A DNA stretch of 54,146 nt from the NCBI RefSeq assembly GCF_030693625.1, contig NZ_JAUYAF010000014.1, positions 1-54,146 on the forward strand. The letters are read 5' to 3'. The stretch's first letter is position 1; each line of letters begins with the position of its first letter. The notes under the pieces were generated by a model. It was not told the origin of the DNA, ran no database searches, and was given only the letters and a program-made list of their open reading frames with translations. The DNA is from Phenylobacterium sp. (GTDB lineage: Bacteria > Pseudomonadota > Alphaproteobacteria > Caulobacterales > Caulobacteraceae). This document shows, piece by piece, positions 41,419 through 51,859 of the stretch. The position numbers and the translations under genes were made by a program.

Positions 41419-41760
41419 CTAGCGCGCGGCAGCGGCAGGTTCCAGGCTGTTGATGTAGGCCACCACGTCCTGAACCTCGTCGGCGTGCAGGTTGATCGGC
41501 GCCATGTCGTAGTGGCCGGTTTCAGCGATGTCGGCCAGGCGGCGCTGCAGGGTGAGCGGGACATGGCGCCCGGCCAGGTCGCGGAATGGCGGCGCCTTGG
41601 CGTTGGGGCTGGCCTCCTTGGTCTCCACCGCATGGCAGGAGGCGCAGACGCTCCGGGCGAGCGCGTGGCCGCGCGCCTGGCTCGCCGGCAGCGGATTCTC
41701 ACCGGCGGTCGCGGCGGAGGGGGCCGCCAGGAGGGTCAGCACCAGCAGACCGAAGTACAT
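41419..41760 (-). CDS. Monohaem c-type cytochrome
   Basis: This 113-residue periplasmic cytochrome c has a signal peptide (MYFGLLVLTLLAAPSA ending ATAG). The haem motif is CASCH (near residue 37) and the likely axial Met lies in HYDMAPINL. The size and single CxxCH fit a class I electron carrier. GGGGGG precedes the ATG at 41760. It is the second gene of a minus-strand pair that diverges from ccoN, so it may share the FixK box and carry electrons to the cbb3 oxidase; this is inferred from position. An in-frame ATG at 41796 would read through the upstream gene's end and is less likely. Confidence 0.85.
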   Translation of the reverse strand: MYFGLLVLTLLAAPSAATAGENPLPASQARGHALARSVCASCHAVETKEASPNAKAPPFRDLAGRHVPLTLQRRLADIAETGHYDMAPINLHADEVQDVVAYINSLEPAAAAR

Positions 41761-41792
41761 GATCGACCCCCCTGGGCGGCGCGACAGGGTGG

Positions 41793-42047
41793 TCATTCCG
41801 ATCTGGCCTTGGCGCAAGCGGCGCTGCTGCGATGGGCGTGCCAGGCCGTGAGGGCGGCCATGGCCAGGAGGGGGGCGACGTAGCAGGCCCAGCAGTGGCC
41901 GCCATCGGACACGCCGCAGATCGGGCCGCGCTGTGCGGTGAGCCACATGTGCGCGGCGGCGATCGCCCCGGTCACCAGGGCCGAGGCGCCCAGCAGCGCG
42001 GCGACAGCCGGGAGCGGCGAAGGACGGGAAGGATCAGGCTGGTCCAT
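41793..42047 (-). CDS. Small cysteine-containing membrane protein next to ccoN
   Basis: This 84-residue protein has two hydrophobic helices (AAVAALLGASALVTGAIAAAH and WACYVAPLLAMAALTA). A periplasmic-type loop carries C, C and C-x2-C residues (ICGVSDGGHCWAC), which could bind metal or form disulfides. No family is recognised. I used the ATG at 42047; a longer TTG-started frame begins inside the FixK box (42112-42125) and is rejected. It is the first gene downstream of the box on this strand, followed by the cytochrome c. An accessory role in microoxic respiration is inferred from location only. Confidence 0.65.
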   Translation of the reverse strand: MDQPDPSRPSPLPAVAALLGASALVTGAIAAAHMWLTAQRGPICGVSDGGHCWACYVAPLLAMAALTAWHAHRSSAACAKARSE

Positions 42048-42111
42048 GGCTTCGAATTCGGCGCCGCAAATCGGCGTGACCCCATCAGAGGGTGCGACGG
42101 TTTCGACGGCC

Positions 42112-42125
42112 TTGATCTCTGTCAA
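42112..42125. promoter_or_regulatory. FixK/FNR box (anaerobox)
   Basis: TTGAT-CTCT-GTCAA matches the alphaproteobacterial FixK consensus exactly in both half sites. It lies 59 bases before the ccoN ATG and 64 bases before the divergent membrane-protein ATG, so it may serve both. Confidence 0.85.
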
Positions 42126-42184
42126 AGTTCCCCACGGCGATACCTGCCACTTCGGCCCAGCTTTGCAGTTTGGGTCGGGGATCT

Positions 42185-43843
<1,659 letters not shown>

Positions 43844-43854
43844 GGGCCCTGACC

Positions 43855-44592
43855 ATGTGGAACAAGCACGCCAAGTTCGAGCGTCATTCGCTGTGGATGA
43901 TCATCGGCATCGTCATCGTCGTCTCCATCGGCGGCCTCGTGGAGATCTCGCCGCTCTTCTACCTGGAGAGCACAGTGGAGGAGGTAGAGGGCATGCGTCC
44001 CTACACGCCCCTGGAGCTCGAGGGCCGCGACATCTACGTCCGTGAGGGCTGCTACACCTGCCACTCGCAGATGATCCGCCCGCTGCGCGACGAGGTGGAG
44101 CGCTACGGGCACTACAGCCTGGCCGCCGAGAGCATGTACGACCACCCCTTCCAGTGGGGCTCCAAACGTACCGGGCCTGACCTGGCCCGGGTCGGGGGCA
44201 AGTACTCCGACAGCTGGCACAAGGACCACCTGACCGACCCGCGCTCTGTGGTGCCGGAATCGGTGATGCCGCCCTACGCCTTCCTGCGCGACAAGGACCT
44301 CGACTACCGCGAGGTCCAGGCCAAGCTCTCGGCCATGACCAAGGTTGGCGTGCCCTACACCCAGGACCAGATCGACCACGCCAAGGACGACCTTGAGGCC
44401 CAGGCCGATCCCTTCGACAGCCGCGCCACGGCCCTGAAGAAGCGCTACGGCGCCAAGCTGGCCCAGCGCGACTTCGACGGCGATCCCAACAGGGTCACCG
44501 AGATGGACGCCCTGATCGCCTACCTGCAGATGCTGGGCGGCCTGGTGGACTTCCGGACCTATCGCGCCGAAGCCCCGGAGAACCAACGATGA
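43855..44592 (+). CDS. ccoO: cbb3-type oxidase subunit II (monohaem cytochrome c)
   Basis: This 245-residue subunit is membrane-anchored by one helix ([16 protein letters not shown], ~14-29) and carries a periplasmic haem c domain with C66-YT-C69-H70 ([12 protein letters not shown]). The axial ligand is a Met further downstream in the SVMPPYAF region. It passes electrons from CcoP to CcoN. Its stop codon overlaps the ccoQ start by four bases (ATGA), so the two are translationally coupled. The length is typical for the family. Confidence 0.97.
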   Translation: MWNKHAKFERHSLWMIIGIVIVVSIGGLVEISPLFYLESTVEEVEGMRPYTPLELEGRDIYVREGCYTCHSQMIRPLRDEVERYGHYSLAAESMYDHPFQWGSKRTGPDLARVGGKYSDSWHKDHLTDPRSVVPESVMPPYAFLRDKDLDYREVQAKLSAMTKVGVPYTQDQIDHAKDDLEAQADPFDSRATALKKRYGAKLAQRDFDGDPNRVTEMDALIAYLQMLGGLVDFRTYRAEAPENQR

Positions 44593-44768
44593 GCGGCCTG
44601 TCCTACGAGGCGGTCGCCCGCTTCGCCCAGCAGGGGGGGACGGTCTACTTCGCCATCCTCTTCTTCGCCGTGGTGATCTACGCCCTCTGGCCTCGCCACA
44701 CCGAGACTTTCAAGCGCCTCGCGGCTCTGCCGCTGGAGGACAATGAGGACAACCATGTCCAACCGTGA
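44589..44768 (+). CDS. ccoQ: cbb3-type oxidase subunit CcoQ
   Basis: This 59-residue single-helix protein ([17 protein letters not shown]) has the CcoQ/FixQ organisation: a short N-terminus, one membrane helix, the WP.H motif and an acidic tail. It stabilises the oxidase and can relay regulatory signals in related bacteria. It starts inside the ccoO stop (ATGA). Its last 14 bases overlap the start of ccoP in another frame. Confidence 0.9.
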   Translation: MSGLSYEAVARFAQQGGTVYFAILFFAVVIYALWPRHTETFKRLAALPLEDNEDNHVQP

Positions 44769-45621
44769 AACCGACGAGCATTCCGGCGTCGAGACCACCG
44801 GCCACGAGTGGGACGGTATCCGAGAGCTGGACAATCCGCTGCCCCGCTGGTGGCTCTACATCTTCTACGGCAGCATCGTCATCGCGGTGATCTACTGGGT
44901 GCTGATGCCGTCCTGGCCGGGGATCAACAGCTACGCCAAGGGGGTGCTGGGCCAGTCCGACCGGGTCGATGTGGCCCGGCAGCTGGAGGCCCTGAACCAA
45001 CAGCGCGGAGCCGAGGGGGCGATGCTGCGCACCGCCTCGCTGGAGACCATCGAGGCTGATCCCAAGCTGCAGGCCTATGCGCTCGCGGTTGGCCAGTCCG
45101 TGTTCGGCGACAACTGCGCCACCTGCCATGGCGTGGGCGGCACCGGCTTCAAGGGCTATCCCAACCTGCGGGATGACGTCTGGCTCTGGGGCGGCAGCCT
45201 CGAGGAGATTCAGCATACCCTTCAGGTGGGGGTGCGTTCGGACAATCCGAACACGCGCCAGTCCCAGATGCCCGCCTTCGGCCGCGACCAGATCCTGCAG
45301 CCGGCTCAGGTCGATGACCTGACCGAATTCGTGGTGGCGCTGTCGAGCCGATCGGCCAATGTCGCGGCCATCAAGCGCGCCGCGCCGGTCTATGTCGCGC
45401 AGTGTTCGGCCTGCCATGGCCCCCAGGGCAAGGGGGACATCAAACAGGGCGCGCCCGATCTCACGGACGCGGAGTGGCTGTACGGGGCCGAGCGCGCCGA
45501 CATCCGCAACCAGATCTGGACCGGCCAGGGCGGCGTCATGCCCACCTGGGAAGGCCGCCTCAGCCCGGAAACCATCAAGGCCCTGGCGGTCTACATCCAC
45601 GCCAACGCCGGCGGCCAGTAG
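44755..45621 (+). CDS. ccoP: cbb3-type oxidase subunit III (dihaem cytochrome c)
   Basis: This 288-residue subunit has one or two N-terminal membrane helices (WWLYIFYGSIVIAVIYWVL, ~32-50). It carries two periplasmic haem c domains with C121-AT-C124-H125 and C217-SA-C220-H221. Axial Met residues probably lie in QMPAFGR and GVMPTWEG. It receives electrons from soluble cytochromes such as the one encoded at 41419. The ATG at 44755 has GAGGA six bases before it; an in-frame ATG at 44743 is less well placed. It overlaps ccoQ by 14 bases and is followed nine bases later by ccoG. Confidence 0.96.
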   Translation: MSNRETDEHSGVETTGHEWDGIRELDNPLPRWWLYIFYGSIVIAVIYWVLMPSWPGINSYAKGVLGQSDRVDVARQLEALNQQRGAEGAMLRTASLETIEADPKLQAYALAVGQSVFGDNCATCHGVGGTGFKGYPNLRDDVWLWGGSLEEIQHTLQVGVRSDNPNTRQSQMPAFGRDQILQPAQVDDLTEFVVALSSRSANVAAIKRAAPVYVAQCSACHGPQGKGDIKQGAPDLTDAEWLYGAERADIRNQIWTGQGGVMPTWEGRLSPETIKALAVYIHANAGGQ

Positions 45622-45630
45622 AGCGTACCC

Positions 45631-47139
45631 ATGACCGTCGTCATCGATCGGACCAAGCCCACGCCACCGCCGCCCGGAGAGGGCTCCGGCCCCGTTTCGG
45701 CGGCGGCGAAGGCGCGGGCCAAGGGTTTCACCCTGGGCCTCTACAAGCCCCGGACCCCGATCTATCCGAAGCTGGTCCACGGCCAGTGGCGGCGGATCAA
45801 GTGGGTCCTGCTGATCCTGATGCTGGCGATCTACTACCTCACCCCCTGGATCCGATGGGAACGTCCCGGCGTCCTGCCGGACCAGGCGGTGCTCGTCGAC
45901 TTCGCCGGTGGGCGGTTCTACTTCTTCGGCATCCAGCTCTGGCCGCAGGAGGTTTATTTCATCACCGGCCTGCTGGTGATCTCCGCACTCGGCCTCTTCC
46001 TGGTGACGGCCATGTTCGGTCGTTTGTGGTGCGGCTACGCCTGCCCGCAGACGGTGTGGACCGACCTGTTCATCTATGTGGAGCGGGCCTTCGAAGGCGA
46101 CCGCAACGCCCGGATGAAGCTCGACGCCAGTCCCTGGTCCTTCAACAAGGCCTGGCGGAAGATCGGCAAGCACGCGGTCTGGCTGGGGATCGGGTTCGGC
46201 ACCGGCGGGGCGTGGATCTTCTATTTCCACGACGCGCCGAACCTGCTGGCCGATTTCTGGGTCGGCCAGGCGCCGGCCACGGCCTACATCTTCTGCGCCC
46301 TGCTGACGGTGACCACCTACGCCTTCGCCGGGCACATGCGCGAACAGGTCTGCACCTACCTGTGCCCCTGGCCGCGTATTCAGGGGGCCATGCTGGACCA
46401 GCATTCCCTGCAGGTGACCTATCTGCGCGACCGGGGCGAAACCCGGGGGCCGCACAAGAAGGGCCAGCCCTGGGAGGGACGGGGCGATTGCATCGACTGC
46501 AACGCCTGCGTCGTGGCCTGCCCCGCGGGCATCGACATCCGTGACGGCTCCCAGCTCGAATGCATCAACTGCGGCCTGTGTATCGACGCCTGCGACGAGA
46601 TCATGGAGAAGATCGACCGTCCCAAGGGCCTGATCGCCTACGACACCGACGCCGCGGTCGCCGCGCGCGAGGCCGGGCGGCCTCCGATCTACCGGTTGTT
46701 GCGGCCCCGGACCGCCTACTACGCCGTGGCCCTGAGCCTGGTGAGCGCCCTGATGATCTGGGGCCTGACCCATCGCAGCGCCCTGGATGTCCACGTCCTG
46801 CGGGACCGCAATCCCATGTTCGTGCGCCTGCACGACGGGGCGATCCGCGACGGCTACACCCTGAAGATCGCCAACCGCGGATTCGAGGCGCGCGACGTCC
46901 AGGTGACTTTCACCGGACCGCCCGGCGCCAAGCTGCGGACGCCCGGCGCCAAGGCGGCGGGCGACACCCTGAGCGTCCGCGTCGAGGCCAACGAGGTGCG
47001 CGCCGTGCGGGTCTTCGTCACCGTGCCCGCCGCCGCCATCGACGCGCCCAACATGCCCGCGGCCTTCGCGGTGCGCGCAGGCGACGAGGTGAAGACCGTC
47101 GAGACCAACTTCCTCTCAGGGGCCGCGAACGCGCCATGA
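45631..47139 (+). CDS. ccoG: cbb3 assembly ferredoxin CcoG (FixG/RdxA)
   Basis: This 502-residue polytopic protein is now known as a Cu(II) reductase in cbb3 biogenesis. About five helices surround the motif RLWCGYACPQTVW (131-143) and a later VCTYLCPWPR. Two [4Fe-4S] ferredoxin motifs follow: C287, C290, C293, C297 and C311, C314, C317, C321. The C-terminal ~130 residues form the FixG Ig-like periplasmic domain. Its stop overlaps the fixH start (ATGA). All landmark residues are present. It prepares copper and redox state for the oxidase encoded upstream. Confidence 0.96.
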   Translation: MTVVIDRTKPTPPPPGEGSGPVSAAAKARAKGFTLGLYKPRTPIYPKLVHGQWRRIKWVLLILMLAIYYLTPWIRWERPGVLPDQAVLVDFAGGRFYFFGIQLWPQEVYFITGLLVISALGLFLVTAMFGRLWCGYACPQTVWTDLFIYVERAFEGDRNARMKLDASPWSFNKAWRKIGKHAVWLGIGFGTGGAWIFYFHDAPNLLADFWVGQAPATAYIFCALLTVTTYAFAGHMREQVCTYLCPWPRIQGAMLDQHSLQVTYLRDRGETRGPHKKGQPWEGRGDCIDCNACVVACPAGIDIRDGSQLECINCGLCIDACDEIMEKIDRPKGLIAYDTDAAVAAREAGRPPIYRLLRPRTAYYAVALSLVSALMIWGLTHRSALDVHVLRDRNPMFVRLHDGAIRDGYTLKIANRGFEARDVQVTFTGPPGAKLRTPGAKAAGDTLSVRVEANEVRAVRVFVTVPAAAIDAPNMPAAFAVRAGDEVKTVETNFLSGAANAP

Positions 47140-47621
47140 CCGACATCCCGCACAAGAGCTTCGAGCTGAAGGGTCTGCACGTCCTGGGGCTCTTCGTCGG
47201 CTTCTTCCTGGTGGTGATCGTCGTGAACGTCGCCTTCACGGTGATGGCCATCCGCACCTATCCCGGAGAGGTCTCGCGCACGCCGTATGAGGACGGGGTC
47301 GCCTACAACGCCAAGCTGGCGCAGCTCGAGGCTCAGTCCCGTCTCGGATGGCGCGCGGCGGCGCAGGCCGGGCCCGACGGCGCCGTGGTGGTCACCTTCC
47401 GCGACCGCGCGGGCCGCCCGCTGACCGGCCTTCGGGTCGCCGCCAAGCTGCAGCGTCCCGCCACCGAGAGCGGCAGGAAGGACCTTCCGCTGGCGGAGAT
47501 CGCGCCCGGGACCTATTCGGCCCGTCTCGGCGACCTGAGCGGCGCCTGGGACCTCGGCCTGCTGGCCCATGACTCGGCCGGTGCGCGGTTCGAGGCCGAG
47601 CGGAGGCTGACATGGCCGTGA
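47136..47621 (+). CDS. ccoH: cbb3 assembly protein CcoH (FixH)
   Basis: This 161-residue protein has one N-terminal transmembrane helix (HVLGLFVGFFLVVIVVNVAF, ~15-34) and a periplasmic beta-sandwich domain. The FixH pattern is AVVVTFRDRAGRPLTGL followed by LAEIAPGTYSARLGDL. It is a stable partner of the assembling oxidase. Its start overlaps ccoG by four bases. Its end overlaps the ccoI start by ten bases, so the whole ccoGHIS block is translationally linked. Confidence 0.92.
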   Translation: MTDIPHKSFELKGLHVLGLFVGFFLVVIVVNVAFTVMAIRTYPGEVSRTPYEDGVAYNAKLAQLEAQSRLGWRAAAQAGPDGAVVVTFRDRAGRPLTGLRVAAKLQRPATESGRKDLPLAEIAPGTYSARLGDLSGAWDLGLLAHDSAGARFEAERRLTWP

Positions 47622-49783
47622 CCTATGACGTCGCGCCGGACTATTCGGCCTTCCTGAAGCCCGCCCAGGATGGCGGGGCGACCTTCGACCTGCTGGTGAA
47701 GGGCGCGCGTTGCGCCGCCTGCATGGCCAAGATCGAGGGGGGCGTGAGCGCGCTGCCAGGCGTGCGCAGCGCACGCCTGAACCTTACCAGCGGCAAGCTC
47801 ACGGTGGGCTTCGAGGGCCGGTCCGGCGATCCCGGGCGGGTGATGTCCACCCTTGAGAAGCTGGGCTACGAGACCGCGCCCTATGATCCGGGCCAGGCCG
47901 CCGCCGCCCAGGACCGGGAAGGCCGGCGCCTGACCCTGGCGCTGGGAGTCGCGGCCTTCGGCGCCGGCAACGCCATGATGTTCTCGGTGCCGATCTGGGC
48001 GGGGCTGTTTGGCCAGGAGCTAGGTCCGGCGGCGCTGACCATGATGCAGTGGGCTAGCGGCCTCATCGCCACCCCCTGCGCCCTCTATGCCGGCATGCCC
48101 TTCTTCCAGTCGGCCTGGCGCTCCCTGCGGGTGGGCCGGGCGAACATGGACGTGCCAATCTCCATCGGGGTGCTCCTCAGCCTCGCGATCAGCTTCGTCG
48201 AGACCCTGCTGCACGGTCGCGACACCTATTTCGACGCCGCCATCTCCCTGCTGTTCCTGCTGCTGATCGGCCGCTGGCTGGACCACACCCTGCGCAGCCG
48301 GGCCCGGGGGGCGGCCGCCGACCTCCTGGCCATGCAGGCGCCCGCCGCAACGGTCCTGACCCCCGATGGCGGCCAGCATCGCAGGCCCCTGGCGGAGATC
48401 GCCGTGGGCGACCTGATCCTGGTGCGTCCTGGTGAACGCCTGCCCGTCGACGCTCGTATCGAGGCCGGCGCGTCCCAACTGGACAATGCGCTGCTGACCG
48501 GAGAGTCGCGCGCGGTGGCCGTCGGCCAGGGAGATGTCTGCCGCGCCGGGGCGCTCAACCTGTCGGGGATGCTCACCCTGCGAGCCGAGGCGCGGTCCGA
48601 CGATTCCGCGGTGGCCGCCATCGCGCGGCTGGTGGAGGCGGGCGCGCAGTCGAAGTCGCGCTATGTCCGTCTGGCCGACCGCGCCGCGGCCATCTATGTC
48701 CCCGTGGTCCACACCGCCGCGGCGCTGACCTTCGTGCTGGGCTGGGGTCTCGGCCTGGGCCCGCGCGAGGCCCTGCTGCGGGCGGTCGCGGTGCTGATCA
48801 TCACCTGCCCCTGCGCGCTCGGCCTCGCGGTTCCGGCGGTGCAGGTGGCGGCGTCGGCGCGATTGTTCCGCAAGCAGGTCCTGGTGAAGTCCGGCGCGGC
48901 CCTGGAGCGCCTGGCGGAGGTGACCCACGTGGTGTTCGACAAGACTGGTGTCCTGACCCTTGGCCGGCCCACCCTGATTGCTCCCGACCTGGCCGCCGCG
49001 GCCCTGGCGGCGCCGCTGGCGCGGGCCTCCTCCCACCCCCTGGCGCGCGCCCTGGCGGCGCAGGATGGCGGAAGCGACCTAGCGCAGGACGTCGTGGAGA
49101 CCGCCGGACAGGGGGTCGAGGGCGTCATCCACGGCCGTCGCGCCCGTCTCGGCCGGGCGTCTTTCGTGGGCGCCGAAGGGGCGCAGGGCTCTGAGACCGA
49201 GCTCTGGTTCGGCTTCGAGGGTGAGACCAAGATCCGCTTCCGGTTCGCCGACAGCCTGCGGCCGGATGCGCGCCAGACCATCGCCGACCTCCGCGCCCGG
49301 GGACTGAGCGTGGAGATCCTGTCAGGCGACCTGCCGGACGCGGTGCGCGCCGTGGCCCAGGCCGTGGACGTACGCCATTGGCGGGGCGGCATGACCCCCA
49401 CCGACAAGGCCGCCTGGGTCGAGAGCCTGGCCCGCGTCGGCCACAGGTCGCTGATGGTGGGCGACGGGCTGAACGACACCGCCGCGCTGGCCACCGCCCA
49501 TGCGGCCATGGCGCCGGGCACAGCCCTGGACGCCAGCCAGAACGCCGCCGATCTGGTGTTCTCCGGCGAGGGCCTGGGCGCTGTGGTGACCGCCATCGAC
49601 GTGGCGCGCGCGGCCCGGCGTCGCGCCGTGGAGAACTTCGGATTTTCCGCGCTCTACAACCTGATCGCCGCGCCAGCGGCCATGCTGGGCCTGATCAATC
49701 CCTTCGTCGCGGCCTTGGCGATGTCGGGGTCGTCCCTGGTGGTGACCCTCAACGCCCTGCGCATGCACCGGGCGGGCCGATGA
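47612..49783 (+). CDS. ccoI: Copper-translocating P1B-type ATPase CcoI (FixI)
   Basis: This 723-residue copper exporter supplies the periplasmic side for cbb3 copper B insertion. The N-terminal heavy-metal domain has GARCAAC (Cys34, Cys37). The membrane metal site is CPC at 399-401. The phosphorylation site is Asp443 in FDKTG, and SSHPLARA and GDGLND are the expected ATP-binding motifs. About eight helices are predicted. Its start lies inside the end of ccoH, and its stop overlaps ccoS by four bases. All catalytic motifs are intact. Confidence 0.96.
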   Translation: MAVTYDVAPDYSAFLKPAQDGGATFDLLVKGARCAACMAKIEGGVSALPGVRSARLNLTSGKLTVGFEGRSGDPGRVMSTLEKLGYETAPYDPGQAAAAQDREGRRLTLALGVAAFGAGNAMMFSVPIWAGLFGQELGPAALTMMQWASGLIATPCALYAGMPFFQSAWRSLRVGRANMDVPISIGVLLSLAISFVETLLHGRDTYFDAAISLLFLLLIGRWLDHTLRSRARGAAADLLAMQAPAATVLTPDGGQHRRPLAEIAVGDLILVRPGERLPVDARIEAGASQLDNALLTGESRAVAVGQGDVCRAGALNLSGMLTLRAEARSDDSAVAAIARLVEAGAQSKSRYVRLADRAAAIYVPVVHTAAALTFVLGWGLGLGPREALLRAVAVLIITCPCALGLAVPAVQVAASARLFRKQVLVKSGAALERLAEVTHVVFDKTGVLTLGRPTLIAPDLAAAALAAPLARASSHPLARALAAQDGGSDLAQDVVETAGQGVEGVIHGRRARLGRASFVGAEGAQGSETELWFGFEGETKIRFRFADSLRPDARQTIADLRARGLSVEILSGDLPDAVRAVAQAVDVRHWRGGMTPTDKAAWVESLARVGHRSLMVGDGLNDTAALATAHAAMAPGTALDASQNAADLVFSGEGLGAVVTAIDVARAARRRAVENFGFSALYNLIAAPAAMLGLINPFVAALAMSGSSLVVTLNALRMHRAGR

Positions 49784-49974
49784 CCATCTTCTTCCTGCTC
49801 GCGCCGTTCTCGGTGATGCTGGCCCTGCTGGGACTGTGGGGCTTCTGGTGGACCGTGCGCAGCGGCCAGTACGATGATCCCGCCGGCGACGCCGCCCGCA
49901 TCCTGCTGGACGACAGCGACATGGGACCGCCGGCTTTGATCCAGGTCACGGCGGGGGGCACCGATCCGGAGTGA
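49780..49974 (+). CDS. ccoS: cbb3 maturation protein CcoS (FixS)
   Basis: This 64-residue single-helix protein (IFFLLAPFSVMLALLGLWGF) is followed by the CcoS hallmark FWWTVRSGQYDDPAGDAARIL. It is needed for haem and copper insertion in cbb3. The tail (LLDDSDMGPPALIQ...) is longer than in some species. It begins inside the ccoI stop and is followed 28 bases later by hemN. Confidence 0.93.
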   Translation: MTIFFLLAPFSVMLALLGLWGFWWTVRSGQYDDPAGDAARILLDDSDMGPPALIQVTAGGTDPE

Positions 49975-50002
49975 ATGGGGCGACCCTTCCCGGAGATTCG
50001 CC

Positions 50003-51397
50003 GTGACCTCGCCTTCCGTTCTGCACGCTCCCAAGCCCGTAACCCTGGCCCTGGACGAACTGATCGCCAGGTACGACGGCCGGGCCCCGCGCTACACCAG
50101 CTATCCGACCGCCGTGCAGTTCACGCCCGCGGTGGACGCAGCGACCTATCGGGGCTGGCTGGCCGCGCTTCCCGCCACCGACCCGGTCTCCCTCTATCTG
50201 CACATCCCCTTCTGCGCCCGCCTGTGCTGGTACTGCGGGTGCAACACCCGGGCGGTGAACCGGCATGAACCCGTGGGAGACTACGTCCAGCATCTGCTCG
50301 CCGAGGCCGCCCTGCTGGAAGCCGCCTTGCCGCGACGCCTGCCGGCCAACGCCATCCACCTGGGGGGCGGCACCCCAAACATGCTGGCGCCCACGGAAAT
50401 GGACGCCATCTTCGGCGCCCTGCGGCGGATCTTCGATGTCACCGAGGACGCCGAAGTCGCCGCCGAGCTGGACCCCGCGGTCCTGACCCGCGAGTGGGTC
50501 CAGGCCGCGGCTTCCCACGGCCTGTCGCGCGCCAGCCTGGGGGTGCAGAACCTGTCGCCCCAGGTCCAGGCCGCCGTGAACCGTGAGGAGAGTTACGAGG
50601 AGATCGCCCAGTGCGTCGCCTGGCTGCGGGAGGCCGGCGTCGGCTCGATCAACCTGGACCTGATGTACGGCCTGCCGCACCAGACCACGGTCAACACCCT
50701 GAGCACCATCGACCAGATCGTGGCTCTGAGACCCGAGCGCCTCGCCCTGTTCGGCTACGCCCACGTGCCATGGATGAAGGCCCACCAGCAGCTGATCGAC
50801 GAGTCGGCCCTGCCCGGCGCGGCCGAGCGCCTCGACCAGAGCGAGGCCGCCGCCGAGCGCCTGGTGTCGGAGGGCTATGTCCGCATCGGCCTGGATCACT
50901 TCGCCCTGCCCGACGACACTCTCGCGGCCGCCCAACGGGAAGGCCGGCTGCGGCGCAATTTCCAGGGCTACACCACCGACAGCGCCCAGACCCTGCTCGG
51001 CCTGGGGGCCTCCTCGATCGGCAGCCTGCCCCAGGGCCTGGTGCAAAACGTCGCCCAGGAGCTTCCCTGGCGCAACGCGGTGGTCGCGGGCGACCTGCCT
51101 ATCGCTCGGGGTGTCGCCCTCACAGACGATGACCGGTTCCGCGCCGAGATCATCGAGCGGCTGATGTGCGATCTGTCGGTTGATCTCGCGGCGGTGTGCG
51201 CTCGGCATGGCCGGACCTTGGGTGATCTGGCGCAGGAGCTTTCGGCCCTCAAGCGGTTCGCCGACGATGGTCTGGTGGAAATCCTAGAGGCGCGGCTGAC
51301 GGTCTCGGAGCTGGGCAGACTGGTGGTGCGATCGGTCTGCGCCGTGTTCGACACCTATTTCACGGCCGAGGCGGGACGCCACTCCAAGGCGCTGTGA
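50003..51397 (+). CDS. hemN: Oxygen-independent coproporphyrinogen III dehydrogenase
   Basis: This 464-residue radical SAM enzyme decarboxylates coproporphyrinogen III to protoporphyrinogen IX without oxygen. The cluster motif is C71-ARL-C75-WY-C78-G-C80, the true HemN variant with the extra Cys. Other family marks are RYTSYPTA, HLGGGTPN, DLMYGLPHQT and RIGLDHFALP. The C-terminus includes the typical HemN domain (~380-460). The start is GTG with CGGAGA at good spacing. It extends the cco-fix operon, so haem supply rises together with the oxidase. It converges with the FixT-like gene at 51410. Confidence 0.95.
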   Translation: MTSPSVLHAPKPVTLALDELIARYDGRAPRYTSYPTAVQFTPAVDAATYRGWLAALPATDPVSLYLHIPFCARLCWYCGCNTRAVNRHEPVGDYVQHLLAEAALLEAALPRRLPANAIHLGGGTPNMLAPTEMDAIFGALRRIFDVTEDAEVAAELDPAVLTREWVQAAASHGLSRASLGVQNLSPQVQAAVNREESYEEIAQCVAWLREAGVGSINLDLMYGLPHQTTVNTLSTIDQIVALRPERLALFGYAHVPWMKAHQQLIDESALPGAAERLDQSEAAAERLVSEGYVRIGLDHFALPDDTLAAAQREGRLRRNFQGYTTDSAQTLLGLGASSIGSLPQGLVQNVAQELPWRNAVVAGDLPIARGVALTDDDRFRAEIIERLMCDLSVDLAAVCARHGRTLGDLAQELSALKRFADDGLVEILEARLTVSELGRLVVRSVCAVFDTYFTAEAGRHSKAL

Positions 51398-51409
51398 GGC
51401 GCCTCGCCC

Positions 51410-51784
51410 TTACGATAGGGCGGCGTTGATGGCGGCGCTGAGAGACTCGCCCATCAGAGGCTTCTCGACGATGACCGCGCCCAGGGCCGCAGCGGTCTCT
51501 CGGGTGCTGGTCCGGGGGTGGCTGGTGATCAGCACGGCTGGCAGGTGCTCCATCCTGGCGCGGAGGACAGCGAGGGCCTCCAGGCCGGTAAGGCCGGTGA
51601 GGTTCTGGTCAAGGACCAGGCAGACCGGGGGGGGCGGGAGGGCGGCCTGCAGGAGCGCCTCACCGCTCTCGAGGGCCGTGACGGCGAAGCCGTCCAGTTC
51701 CAGCATGAAGGTCAGGGCCAGACGCAGAGCGCTGTCGTCATCAACCAGGACGACCGTGCGGATGGCGGGTGGGAGTGTAGACAA
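51410..51784 (-). CDS. fixT: FixT-like single-domain receiver
   Basis: This 124-residue receiver without output domain has acidic residues Asp15-Asp17, the phospho-acceptor position Asp59 in LVLDQNL, Thr/Ser at ITSH and Lys108 in VEKP. It sits directly next to fixJ and fixL. In Caulobacter a similarly placed single receiver, FixT, inhibits FixL kinase and closes a feedback loop. Caulobacter FixT is reported to bind an Fe-S cluster, but this protein has only one Cys (Cys54), so that feature would be missing. The start is TTG with TGGAGG seven bases upstream. A degenerate FixK-type box lies at 51837-51850. Confidence 0.7.
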   Translation of the reverse strand: MSTLPPAIRTVVLVDDDSALRLALTFMLELDGFAVTALESGEALLQAALPPPPVCLVLDQNLTGLTGLEALAVLRARMEHLPAVLITSHPRTSTRETAAALGAVIVEKPLMGESLSAAINAALS

Positions 51785-51836
51785 GCTCAGCCTCCAGGGA
51801 ATCTGGAGACCCTAGGCCCGAGCCCGACGCCCGGCT

Positions 51837-51850
51837 TTGATACAGCGCAA
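51837..51850. promoter_or_regulatory. Degenerate FixK-like box before the FixT-like gene
   Basis: TTGAT-ACAG-CGCAA keeps one perfect half site and three of five bases in the other, 53 bases before the start codon. The spacing to the gene is similar to that of the box before ccoN. Confidence 0.35.
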
Positions 51851-51859
51851 TCGCGGCGA

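Noticed and set aside
42048..42125. Longer TTG-started N-terminus for the small membrane protein next to ccoN
   Set aside because: The TTG is part of the FixK box and has no ribosome-binding site; the ATG at 42047 is more plausible.
44710..46833. 707-codon minus-strand open frame
   Set aside because: It is opposite ccoP and ccoG, which are certain. The translation is low complexity with many His, Gly and Asp residues and no family.
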